64,000 nt of DNA, taken from Mesocentrotus franciscanus (Eukaryota > Echinodermata > Echinoidea > Camarodonta > Strongylocentrotidae). Below the pieces are notes generated by a model, which was not told where the DNA came from, did no database searches, and saw nothing but the letters and a program-made list of their open reading frames with translations. The number at the start of each line of letters is the position of its first letter. The first letter of the stretch is position 1. A program made the translations under genes and the position numbers. The DNA lies in the NCBI GenBank assembly GCA_037976565.1, contig CP137673.1:2096851-2160850 (forward strand), given 5' to 3'. Shown piece after piece: positions 1 to 11,020 of the stretch.

Positions 1-896
<896 letters not shown>

Positions 897-2202
897 GATA
901 AAAACTGCCACATATCTATTATCGATATGATTATAAAACTCAGTGTACCTATTATTACTTTTGCGGTTTGAACATAAAGATGCATGGGCATATTATGCAA
1001 TCAACGACATCATCTTCCAATGGCTTCCTGGGGTTCCATGCTCTAAGTTATCAAGTTTATTTTTTACCCAAGACTCCATCTTGTTTTCCCAGTCATTGTA
1101 TTAGCTATTTTGATTGCAATAAGATTTCATCCATTGATTACGCTCCCAAAGGTACCTGCCTTTTATGAAAACCACTTGTAGTCAGAGAAAGTTAAGATGT
1201 TATTATACATAGGCATTAGCAAGTCTATAGTGTCCCCCTTTGTGTTGCGTTGCCCCTCATGAATTGTGAACGCCAAGCTCCTGATTTTATACTATAAAAC
1301 AACAGGTAAATATTCAGGGCAATGCAAATTTGAGATATTTGAGATATATCTCATGCAGCCATGAGATCTTACAAACAATTTAGTATCGTTGAGTCCGATT
1401 AAGATTGAATTAGAGTTTTACTGATTAACAATATTATTATCAAGCCGTAAAGAAATGAATGCAATGATCAATAATCCATTAAGGGTATTGATTAGTATTG
1501 TCAATTTGTAATCTGTTGTATATATTTTTCCTGAAAGCAGAAAGCAGATCCACTGCTGTATGTTCAATGCCTGCATGATTTGTATAGAACGCCAAAATAT
1601 GCCTTGGATTGTATTCACTTCATTGAGAGAATTTCTATTACCTTTGTGCATTCGTCTAGACATGATGATGAATGCATGCCAGGCATGAACGTGAATGGGT
1701 TATGAACGCGATCACGCATTTCATTTAAACGGAAAATCAGAAATGAATCCAGCACTTTGGGGGTATTATAACAGCTCTACATGAATGCATACGAATTTTA
1801 GTTCATGTCTGGGGGCCGGTTTGCGTGTTCTAATTATTTCATTTTCTTTTTATATTCGAATTATACATGCAGTGGTGGTAGTTTCAACCAAACGGATGGG
1901 AAAGAATACAGATCCATAGCATAGATCAGGGCATCAGGCCCATAACTAGGATTTTAGTAGGGGTGAAGACGTTATATGAGATGGACCCTTTCGAGGACGC
2001 TGGGGGTCCCTTCCCAGGGTAGGAAAACTTTGGCATTATTCTGTCTAAAAGTGAAGTTTTAGTTACAATTTTGAACACCAAAACGGTTTCACTAATATTT
2101 CTCATTCACTGTTTTTTAATTATTTTAATTTTTAAACCAAGTGTCGCTACCAGGGGGGGGCGACCGAATGGATCTAGGGTTTGAAAGCGCGTCGTGTTAC
2201 AT
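897..2202. other. Intergenic DNA, no gene seen
   Basis: Short open frames only, none with a recognisable domain. Around 1930-2165 there is a G-rich degenerate stretch resembling the GGGG-rich ends of mobile elements elsewhere in the window, but I cannot define its borders. Confidence 0.5.
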
Positions 2203-2215
2203 TCTTCTCTCCCTT

Positions 2216-2247
<32 letters not shown>

Positions 2248-2254
2248 GCTCTCT
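2203..2254. repeat. (CT)n microsatellite
   Basis: CT dinucleotide run with a few interruptions (TTT and CG). Confidence 0.95.
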
Positions 2255-3448
2255 GAATCTCTTATTCTCTGCAATTCGATGATGTGTGAGAAGGTGGGGG
2301 GCAGATGCCTCAACTCCCCCGTGTTTTCCTCAAATGAAAGAGGGCACAATCAGGTCAGTGTTAGAGGAGTCACAATGGATGCAAGATGCGTCTAATAACT
2401 CTGTTTCATATTACACTGGTATAAATTTATAATAAACCGGTTCCAAAAATAACTTTATCTTATTAAGATCTATGATATCAAACTGAATTAAGACTTACTC
2501 CCAGAGTGTTCCTGATAGGACAAGATAGACAGATTGGTACGATGCATATCAAACTGTGGTCAAGTTTGTTAACATTAAAGAATGATGGTTTAAATGTTTA
2601 AAAATTAATGTCTCATCATCTGGGAATATCTGTTTGGTCCCTTTTTGTAATTAGAATAATTAAGTATTTGTTGATATTTCATTCTCACTCGAAATGGCTG
2701 GTCATTCAAAATATTGGGAATAATTCCCCAAATTCTTATTGAGTGAATGCAATACAAATGAAAAGTAGACAAATTGTACGATGCCTCTTGGATCAAGATG
2801 GGACGATAACCGAAGAGTAAGATCTTAAAGTGCAGCAGTTTCATGTTATTTTGTTGACCAAATTGTCTTTGCTTATAATCATATCTCATGTTGCTTATTT
2901 TTGGTGATGCACCATCATCGGGAGTGAAGGAAAGAAAATTCAGCTTGACATTGTTTTCGTCTTTGACCTGATATTGTTGCCTCATTTTCTGCGAATTTGA
3001 TCGAGATTCTCTAACGAGGCGAAACAAAGAAACAAAGCTGTCTGGATAGTAATGCATTATTGCCAGTTCAAACTGTTCCAGATGAACTGTTACGCACAAT
3101 CAAACTTGAAAACATCTGCACGAAGAGGGAAAAACAAGACATGTAAGGTTTTCTCTATCGGATTCTGTTTGTTCGAACCTGATTTTTAACCCGATTCAGC
3201 AGTCAGATTGAATTAAGTTGATTAAAGCATTTTTATTTCCTGTAAAACCTGTTGTCTTGCACATGTACTTGTTTAAATGGTTTAAACACCTACCTCTAAA
3301 TAAAAGAAAACAAACAAAACAAACAAACTAACAAACATACAAAACATCATTATTCTCAAAGCGACCCCCAACCCCCCAACAAAAAACCACGGATTGCTAC
3401 CAATGTCTATTGAGACTTCATTTTCGATTATAGTCCATACCACTGCAA
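2255..3448. other. Intergenic DNA, no gene seen
   Basis: A 164-codon open frame on the minus strand at 2605-3099 has no recognisable domain and no supporting splice or start context, so I do not call it a gene. An A-rich tract of AAAC-type low complexity lies at 3300-3345. Confidence 0.45.
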
Positions 3449-3635
3449 CAGAATAGGCCATTTTCTTAACGTAACCAAACTTTATGAATACGTCTGTGTG
3501 GAGTGCCTCGTTTTACGAACTATTCATTCACTTTTCACGATAATTGTTTCTCAATAGTCAGAATGTGAATTGCATTCATGGTTGTTGCTAGTTAATTAGG
3601 ACAAACATAATGGCTTGCGTGCAGCGCGGCGAGCA
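3449..3635 (+). mobile_element. Single-arm copy of the foldback element found at 33101-33420
   Basis: The stretch matches the left arm and centre of the foldback at 33101-33420 in order: a GCAA-AGGCCATTT start, a CTATTCATTCAC segment, TCAATAGTCAGAATG, TTGCTAG, and then the central ATGGCTTGC. Here the mirror-image second arm is missing. It is therefore a half or decayed copy of a non-autonomous inverted-repeat element. The 61-codon open frame beginning at 3610 starts inside this repeat, which argues against it being a gene. Confidence 0.6.
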
Positions 3636-4339
3636 CAAGAATCATTATCATACACAAAGAGAAAGAAAGCATGAATACTGCAAAAATTGCTTTGATTTAT
3701 TGTCGCATGTTATAAATCATCTGTTGCATGCACACGAGAGTCATTTAGATAGCATTGCTACCCGTGTAATAGAAGATGATTGCGTCAGTATCTAACTATA
3801 GTCATATCTTATTGGTTATTGAGGGAAATCTGCTGATTTTGAATATCAAATAATATCCCCACAAGTGAAATAAAAATCTGATAAAAAAATAAATCTGTCA
3901 GTCCCCATAGAGCGGGGGGAGGGGATCTACTTTGCCTAGAAAATGTGCCCCCCTCAGAAGTGGGAAATTTTTGAGTTTTGAGACTGGATTCGTGCAATTT
4001 GGTTTGTATTACAAGTCCTGCGGTAACTTCAATATTTGGACACAAATTTGACTTGAGTCCAGCCGTTTGCTGTACAAAATGGTAACGTTGCATTAAAAAA
4101 CGCGCGTAGCGCTAACAATTTTTTTTGTTTATCCCGATGATTAACCATTTATTTTGCCCAAATGTTTGAAACATATGCAATACATTGGGAGGGGGGATGA
4201 TTACATTGGCCACCCCCTTAGTCAAATATCGGGGGGGGGGGGTGGGATTTATGCACCACATGGCCAGTCCCCTCCCCCTGTTTCTCCACCTCTCTCGTTC
4301 CCTCTTCCTTATGTTGATTTCCCCCTCCTCCCCCTCCCT

Positions 4340-5345
4340 AAATGCCCTATGTTTCTCGCTCTCCTCCCTTTGCCTCGCCCCATGTTTCTCCTTTCTTCCT
4401 GTCCCTTTTCCCATCCTTCCCTTATTTTCCTTTCTCTCATTCTCTCTCCACCTCTTTAAAATGTTTAGCGTTATCTGCTCTCGTTTCCCTTCCAGATGTA
4501 CATATTTCTTTCCTCTCACTAGCCGTGCCTCCTCCCCATGTTTCCCCTTCTCCTATCTTTCACCCCTCCCCATCTTTCTCTTTCTCCCCTTCTCTTCGCC
4601 TCCTCCCAGGGTTTCTCGTCCCCTTTCTCTCTTCCCCTCATCCTCACGTCTCTCCTTTTTCGACGTTTCCCCTTCCCAATATTCCATTTCTCACCCTGTA
4701 TTTCCCTCTTCTCCCCCATGTTTCTCCTACCTCCCTCTATCTGTCCCTCCTCTACATGTTTCTCATTCTCATCCCTCCCTCTCGTTGTCTCTCTTCCCCA
4801 TGTTTCTCATTCTCCGCTCTCCTCCCTCTCTTTCTCTCTCTCTCTCTGTCTCTCCTTTCCATATTTCTCATTCTCGTCCCTCCCGCTCTCTGTCTCTCTT
4901 CTCCATGTTTCTAATTCTCCTCCCTCCCTAGCTCTCTCTCTCTCTCTCTCTGTCCCTTCTCTCCATGTTTCTCATTCCCCTCCCTCCCTCTCTCTGTCCC
5001 TCCTCCCCATGTTTCTCATTCTCGTCCCTCCCTCTCTCTGTCCCTCCTCTCCATGTTTCTCATTCTCGTCCCTCCCGCTCTCTGTCCCACCTCCCCATGT
5101 TTCTCATTCCCCTCCCTCCCTCCCTCTCTCTGTCCCTCCTCCCCATGTTTCTCATTCTCATCCCTCCCGCTCTCTATCTCTCTTCTCCATGTTTATAATT
5201 CTACTCCTTCCCCCTCTCTCTCTCTCTGTCCCTTCTCTCCATGTTTCTCATTCCCCTCCCTCCCTCTCTCTGTCCCTCCTCCCCATGTTTCTCATTCTCG
5301 TCCCTCCCGCTCTCTGTCTCTCTTCCCCATATTTCTCTTTCTCTC
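4340..5345 (+). repeat. Pyrimidine-rich minisatellite, about 44-bp period
   Basis: Repeats of a unit containing CATGTTTCTCATTCTC followed by CCCTCC and a CT run. Spacing between successive CATGTTTCTC motifs is 44 bp near 5008-5095, with degenerate units upstream to about 4340 and clearer ones from 4720. The plus strand is almost free of purines apart from the ATG, so several frames stay open and produce Ser/Leu/Pro/Phe-rich artefactual proteins of up to 385 codons. G-rich blocks flank it (4190-4250 and 5390-5450), so the whole may be the body of a non-autonomous element with G-rich ends. Confidence 0.85.
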
Positions 5346-6310
5346 CTCTCTATTTACCTTTGTCCATTATTTTATGTCACATGTTTAATGGGTGCGAAAT
5401 CCGGGAGGGGGCGTGGGATGGAGGGGGCACAATATCGAATGTCCCCATGGTTTTTCGGATTCTTATTATGCCCGCCCCCAAATCACAAAAAACCGAGTTC
5501 AAAATTAGTCATGTCCAATTAAATTTCAAAATGCAACAAATGTTATTGTCTTTGCTTATCAATTTTTGTCACCCCCAAAAATGTGCTGACTTTTTCCCTC
5601 CTTTTTCTTTATTTATGTCTTTCTTACTTTCTTTCTTCAAATTTCCGCCCATGCCCCTAATATCATTCTCTAATTCATCATCTTACCATGTTTAACAAAA
5701 TTCAGAACATAGCAAATCATCATGTAAAGAAAGCGCAATTTAATATTTCAGAAAGTACAATGTAACATAACAAACCCAGTCACCTCAAATACTGCCACTA
5801 TTTACGTAGAAGAATGAAATATATTACGAGAGAAAAAAGAGAGAAAATCCTAATTACACTAATCATGATATTTTGGCTTACCTGTAAATTTGTTTAATTT
5901 TAATGTGTAATGTGCATGGTTTTGACCTTTTCATCAATGTTCTTTAAACTGTCTTTATATCATAAATCAATGATTAATGGCGTTACCTAACATTGGTATT
6001 ATGTTTAGTTCAAAGTCGACCTAGCTCTCTTACGTTTGCTTTAAAAATTTATAGGACTTTATTGAATTTCCTAATCTCTTGTGGTGATTTATATTGACTC
6101 ATTACAATAATGTACATTTGAACATATATATAAATGGCCTGGTAATTGTTTCCACGACCCACACCTCCATTCAGATGAAATGTAATGAAATTAAATGACT
6201 GTCGTATCAAGGTGTCATTATTTACGAAGAGATAAAAAGACAATGATCCGGTTAGAAAAACATAGCGAAAACAATTATTTTACTTCTTCTTTTTCTTCCT
6301 CCTTTTTTCC
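5346..6310. other. G-rich block then AT-rich intergenic DNA
   Basis: A G-rich block at 5390-5470 resembles the block at 3900-4250. The remainder to 6310 is AT-rich with no supportable gene. Confidence 0.45.
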
Positions 6311-6331
6311 TTCTACTACTACTGCTGCTAT

Positions 6332-6378
<47 letters not shown>
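6311..6378. repeat. (CTA)n microsatellite, left member of a pair
   Basis: CTA triplets with an internal CTGCTGCTATTA variant near the start. The same variant recurs inside the microsatellite at 6684-6777. Confidence 0.95.
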
Positions 6379-6683
6379 AACAAAGAAGTTGGGCCCCCTC
6401 CCCTGGCGCCCAAGGGGGGGCGGTGAAAAAAAAATAACCCTTCCCGTAGGGAAATATTTTTTTCGGGTGCCAAAAAAAAATTGTGCTCACTACTCCTGGC
6501 GCCCAAGGGGGGGTGGTGGTGGAGAAAAATAACCCTTCCCGGAGAAAATTTTTCGGGTGCCAAACAATTTTTTTGCTCATTACCCCACTAAGCGAAAAAT
6601 CAACCGGCACGATTTTCAAATTTTCGCACGAAGTGGGCCCCTTTTTAGGCCCCCTCCCTTGCCGCCGGCTGGATCCGCCCCTG
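6379..6683 (-). mobile_element. Fragment of a hAT-like element with GGATCCGCCCCTG end
   Basis: The right border CTGGATCCGCCCCTG (6669-6683) is the complement of a CAGGGGCGGATCC terminus of the type seen in hAT-like transposons. Inside, a segment beginning TGGCGCCCAAGGGGGG is tandemly duplicated at a spacing of about 93 bp (6404 and 6497). No matching CAGGGG left end is visible, so the copy is truncated or rearranged. It sits between two CTA microsatellites. Orientation and family are inferred from the terminus only. Confidence 0.55.
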
Positions 6684-6725
<42 letters not shown>

Positions 6726-6733
6726 GCTGCTAT

Positions 6734-6777
<44 letters not shown>
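6684..6777. repeat. (ACT)n microsatellite, right member of a pair
   Basis: ACT triplets starting directly after the CCCCTG terminus of the preceding element and carrying the same GCTGCTATT interruption as the 6311-6378 tract. Confidence 0.95.
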
Positions 6778-7209
6778 GTGGCGTAGATCCTTACTTTTTG
6801 CAAAAATCTAAATTTAAGAAATCAGTTTTGCTCTGGTCTGTAATGGAATATGCTTGGGATGGGGGTGTTTATGCTGCTCTAATATGTTTTAGGTTTTATT
6901 TGTATTTAAATTATATTATTGTATGTTGTATTGTTATTCTCTTTGTTGTACAATAACTGTTATTATCTTAATTTCCTGGACCCCAGGGAAGAACAGTTTT
7001 GTTATACTAACAAAGCTGAATGGGTTATCCAGCCATTCACTATACCATTGATTTTACTATGTGCATGCATTTTCTTCGTATTGTTTTTTTAATATTGTGA
7101 TATGGAAAATAAATACCAAAACCAATACTATTGTTCAGGGGGTGATCTATCAGGGGGAATGATCTATCACCCCCTGAACAATAGGTATTAAGTAAGGATC
7201 TACGCCACT
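6777..7209. mobile_element. 433-bp element bounded by 20-bp perfect inverted repeats
   Basis: AGTGGCGTAGATCCTTACTT at 6777-6796 is the exact reverse complement of 7190-7209. Both outer sides abut CTA/ACT microsatellites. The interior includes a LINE-3'-UTR-like stretch (about 6957-7125, with a GGACCCCAGGGAAGAACAG block and an AAATAAATACC tail) and an internal hairpin with 18-bp arms at 7129-7146 and 7166-7183. This is consistent with a non-autonomous inverted-repeat element carrying captured LINE sequence, or with an inverted duplication around an old LINE end. Confidence 0.6.
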
Positions 7210-7250
7210 GACTACTACTACTACTACTACTACTACTGCTACTACTACTT
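7210..7250. repeat. (ACT)n microsatellite
   Basis: Short ACT run with one GCT interruption, immediately outside the inverted repeat ending at 7209. Confidence 0.9.
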
Positions 7251-7735
7251 CCATATAGTATAGATATGATTTCAAAGCTTAAACGTACACATCCAGTATA
7301 CCTTGCAGAAGTTTTTTTTCCACATATTCTGCTCCATTTTACTTTCTCCTGTGTATGACAATCATACTTGCTTGATACACATACATGTGGGAATACAACA
7401 TAATCATAATTATTCTCGTTATCTCAAAACAGAAAAGATACATTTTAATTAACGTAGCCACTGAAAATGAACATTTCCAAAACAAAATTTGTCTGAAAAC
7501 TGCTTTTATGCGAATTGAAAAATCCTTTGGCCAATTACTTCCTCATGCTTATATACACAAAGATGTCATCAGACAATTTGGAAGATTACAACACAAGTTC
7601 CTCCTGTACATAAATGATACATAAATGATTCACATTTAAATATAATACATCATACATCAAAATATTCAAAAATACGTGGACAGCAATATGTACATGACAC
7701 TTTTCGATTTAAAACAATATTTCAATTTAGTATAA
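7251..7735. other. Intergenic DNA, no gene seen
   Basis: A 79-codon open frame at 7385-7624 begins with ATG but has no recognisable domain. I do not call it a gene. Confidence 0.4.
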
Positions 7736-7870
7736 TAATAATAGCTAGTTCTTATATAGCGCTTTTCAGGACCGAAGGCCCTCTCAAAGCGCTTTACAGA
7801 TATATATATATACAATGTATATATTATTACCCCGGTCATCGGATTCAGGCTTACCTGCACACAATGTATG
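7736..7870. repeat. Interspersed repeat with AGCGCTTTTCAGGACC motif
   Basis: The segment contains two inverted AAAGCGC/GCGCTTT-type motifs (AGCGCTTTTCAGG and CTCAAAGCGCTTTACA) followed by a TA run and a CCCCGGTCATCGGATTCAGG tail. From memory this is a very common short interspersed repeat in echinoderms and other marine deuterostomes. A faint relative with GGCGCTGTACATAG occurs at about 53270. Confidence 0.6.
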
Positions 7871-8462
7871 CCCATGTATATACACCAATATGAATGTTCA
7901 ATTACAATCATGGGCCCACATGTTACAAGTCATTAAATTGTTGAACAAATCATGAATGAAATATCAAGTTAAATAGTCTGCATACATTATGTAAAAACAT
8001 TATAATTACATTATCAGTTTGTATATTGTAAGACATTGTTAAGTATTCTTATACAAATTATGTTAAAGTGTCGATTGCAATAGTAAATTCATTATTTTTG
8101 TTCTGTTACGTTTTCTAAATTGATTTGTACCAAAATACTTTGTTTAGCTGTTTAAGGGGTTAGGCTCGACTAGCACATGTACTATTATCTGGCCCCTATT
8201 ACCAACCAATATTTTCTCTTCTTGTATATGTAAACACATTGTATTAATGTGTTGCTGTTGGTAAATAAAATCAGAATCATATCTAATCAAAATCAGAACA
8301 TGTATAGGCCCAGCCATGATAAACACTGCGGCCATGATATTGAATAGGAATCTTTTCATCATTGATAACTCTACCTGCATACAATTTCCCTTATCTGTAC
8401 AAAAGTTATATATTCTTAGAAATTGAATCGTTTGACTAAATTCTGTAAAGCACCCCTTTCAG

Positions 8463-8787
8463 CCCGGCGCACACTACACGATCCTCCTACGATCCGATGG
8501 AAGTTGAAAGGACGGTTATATTTGATATGGAAATCTAACCAACCACTTTCCTCCTGATTTAGGTCGTAAATAATGATAAGAATATTAACAACCGAAATTT
8601 TAGTGCATTTAACTCTTCTAGTCAGAATACAGGCCGAATCGGCTTCAAATTATAGACTATCGTACTACTGGTATGACGTCACTACGATTCTGCTCCGATT
8701 TAGATTTCCCCTGCAACGAAGCATGAAATCCCTATCACAAATTCTTCCAAAATAGGATCGTAGTCAGATTGTGTAGTGTGCGCAGGG
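8463..8787. mobile_element. 325-bp MITE with CGCACACTACAC inverted termini
   Basis: The left end CCCGGCGCACACTACACGAT and the right end, which reads GATTGTGTAGTGTGCGCAGGG-like, are reverse complements with few mismatches; the adjacent CCTACGATCC/GGATCGTAG pair extends the match. No transposase is encoded. The 60-codon open frame at 8573-8755 lies within it and is considered chance. Confidence 0.8.
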
Positions 8788-9197
8788 TAAGCTTAATAGG
8801 CCAGATTCCACAGGACTAAAATAATGGATGTCTACCACTATTTACTTAAACAGAAGCAAACAAAGACATGAATTCTGAGAATGGCGTGTAATTAACACAA
8901 TCATGAAATAACAATAATACTTCAAGGTCATGGGTGGATTATTTTATAGTTTATAGTTTATACAGGCAACGTAGGCTACGATTATCTGAAATATTCGATC
9001 GCTACAATTGTATATCAAACATTTAAGTACGCTGAAGATCATTTTAAAGCCTTTTAATTTGTTTTAATATTGTAAATGGCATTTTAAAAGCAGGAAAATA
9101 GATATCAGATTAGATCGTTTATGAGATAAATATCAATCAATACTGCATTACAACAACAACAACAACATCACTAACAAAACAACAACAACAACATCAA

Positions 9198-9224
9198 CAT
9201 CTACTACTACTACTACTACTACTT

Positions 9225-9263
<39 letters not shown>

Positions 9264-9302
9264 TTAATACCAATACTACTACTACTACTTCTACTACTAC
9301 AT

Positions 9303-9372
<70 letters not shown>

Positions 9373-9430
9373 TACTGCTACTACTACTACTACTACTACT
9401 ACTGCTGCTGATGCTGCAACTATTGCTACT
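9198..9430. repeat. Long interrupted (CTA)n microsatellite
   Basis: About 230 bp of CTA triplets with TTC, GCT, TTA and CCA interruptions, preceded by CAA triplets from 9148. It creates an artefactual poly-Ser frame on the minus strand. Confidence 0.95.
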
Positions 9431-9548
9431 TAACAAAATTCAATTACTTCTTCTACTACTAAACATTCAATGACACATATCCTTCAACCATTACAACAAA
9501 AAAAAATCATCTTTGAATTCGATACAGGCATCGTCCAAAAGTAATGTA

Positions 9549-9601
9549 GCAATCTAATCTAGTCTAGTCTAATCTTATCTAATCTAATCTAATCTAATCT
9601 A
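9549..9601. repeat. (TCTAA)n pentanucleotide tandem repeat
   Basis: About ten units of a TCTAA/TCTAG pentamer. Confidence 0.9.
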
Positions 9602-10218
9602 GCGTTGTTAATCTCAAAAACTTTTGAAAGTACAGTAGTAAACTGCAAACACACACAGCTGTGTCTATTGGTAAAAAAATTATAACAACAAATCGGTACT
9701 TAAGTTTAATACATAATTTCGATATTAAAGTGAATTTTTCGAAATAATTAGCATTAAAAAAGCCCGATACCTCAGTATGGGATCAACATGAGAAAATATT
9801 CACTTTTTCTTTTAACAGTTGATTCAATCTTATAAAAATGTAGGGTTTCTATGTGAAAATATCTTCATAACATAAAAGAGAACGTAATCTATAATATGGA
9901 TAAGTTGAAATATCAATGTTTTTAAATGAGACAGAAAATATGCTAAATTCTTCCAGTAATTAGGCGAATGTCGACACTCATTATTTTTGTTTGTTTCCAA
10001 TGTGCTAAAATTGAACACTACATTGTCATAACGATAGAAAATGTATTACTCTAATCAATCATGGACGAACCTAAAACAAATCGACCCCACCCCCAAAAAA
10101 AAGCAAAAAAAGAAAGAAAAGGAATTAAAAATATGCTATATGTATATTCGATACAAATGACCACGTAATACAGCCCCTCATGGAAGCACATCTTCAATCA
10201 AAACTTCGTATCATCATT
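9602..10218. other. AT-rich intergenic DNA, no gene seen
   Basis: No convincing open frame, repeat border or RNA gene. Confidence 0.5.
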
Positions 10219-10430
10219 CAGGGGCGGCGTTTGGGAAGGGGGCAGGGAGCGATTGGCCCTCCTGATGATATTCCAAACTTGCTGAATTGCTGCCTTTTTC
10301 TTATCTCTTCTTTCTTTCTTTCTCTTTTGTTTTTGCTTATCCCAGTTTTTTTTTTATAAGCCGATTCAGAACATAAGAAACTTCTTGTCTGAGATACACA
10401 TACTCCGTTGAAAACCGGGTAGCGCCCCTG
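10219..10430. mobile_element. Possible short hAT-like element (CAGGGGCGGCG...GCGCCCCTG)
   Basis: It begins CAGGGGCGGCG and ends GCGCCCCTG, which gives about nine matching terminal bases. The flanking 8-mers (TCATCATT and TCTTCGTC) do not match, so a target duplication is not demonstrated. The interior has G-rich and pyrimidine-rich blocks like the other CAGGGG elements here. Low certainty. Confidence 0.35.
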
Positions 10431-11020
10431 TCTTCGTCTATACATCCAACTGAGATCACTGTGTTTTAAAAATATATTTTCTAATCATGAATAAATAATT
10501 TTTCACATTTTCATTGCCCTTCTAAAGCCAGAAGGAATTTGGCCCTTCTGGTTCTTAACGGACATAGTTCTTGAATGAATAATGTAGCATTTTTCATAAA
10601 CATGAACTTAACCAAATATTATTATTATATCAAGATCGTCCAGATGATTGGCAACCCATTGAAAAACTTTAAAAAGAAAGGATTTTCAGGTTCATTTTTT
10701 CATGTTCTGATTGATTCATAAAAATGAAATTATTTGAATTGAATTGTATTAAAATTTGACGAATTTACGTAAGGATGTATAAATGTAGGCGTCTCTACGG
10801 ACTGGATGTAAGTCAGAGCTATGAAATGATTATTATTGAACCGATGTGGCAAGTGGCAAAGAAATTCAAAGCTAGAAACAGTGTACATAGCAATAGCAGG
10901 TCTTCACTTTAAAACGCCTCAGTAGTTTCACTTCGAGTGCAGCACAATCCTCAAGTACAAGATTTACGTATAGCAAATATGAGATCTCTGCATAAGTGAG
11001 CTTTAGCTGAAAAGTTTAGA
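10431..11020. other. 3' flank of the zinc-finger gene
   Basis: AT-rich sequence downstream of the minus-strand gene. I could not find an obvious AATAAA signal on the minus strand close to the stop, so the 3' end of the transcript is undefined. Confidence 0.4.

Noticed and set aside
2605..3099. 164-codon minus-strand frame as a gene
   Set aside because: No recognisable domain and no supporting neighbours; the length is within chance expectation for a 64-kb AT-rich window.
4154..5695. Ser/Pro/Leu-rich frames of up to 385 codons
   Set aside because: All overlap the pyrimidine-rich minisatellite; the same sequence is open in several frames, which is what low composition complexity predicts.
9194..9436. 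Poly-Ser reading frame on the minus strand
   Set aside because: Translation of the (CTA)n microsatellite.
10219..10430. Clear hAT insertion like that at 20934
   Set aside because: The termini are only about nine matching bases and the flanking 8-mers differ, so kept only as a low-confidence element.
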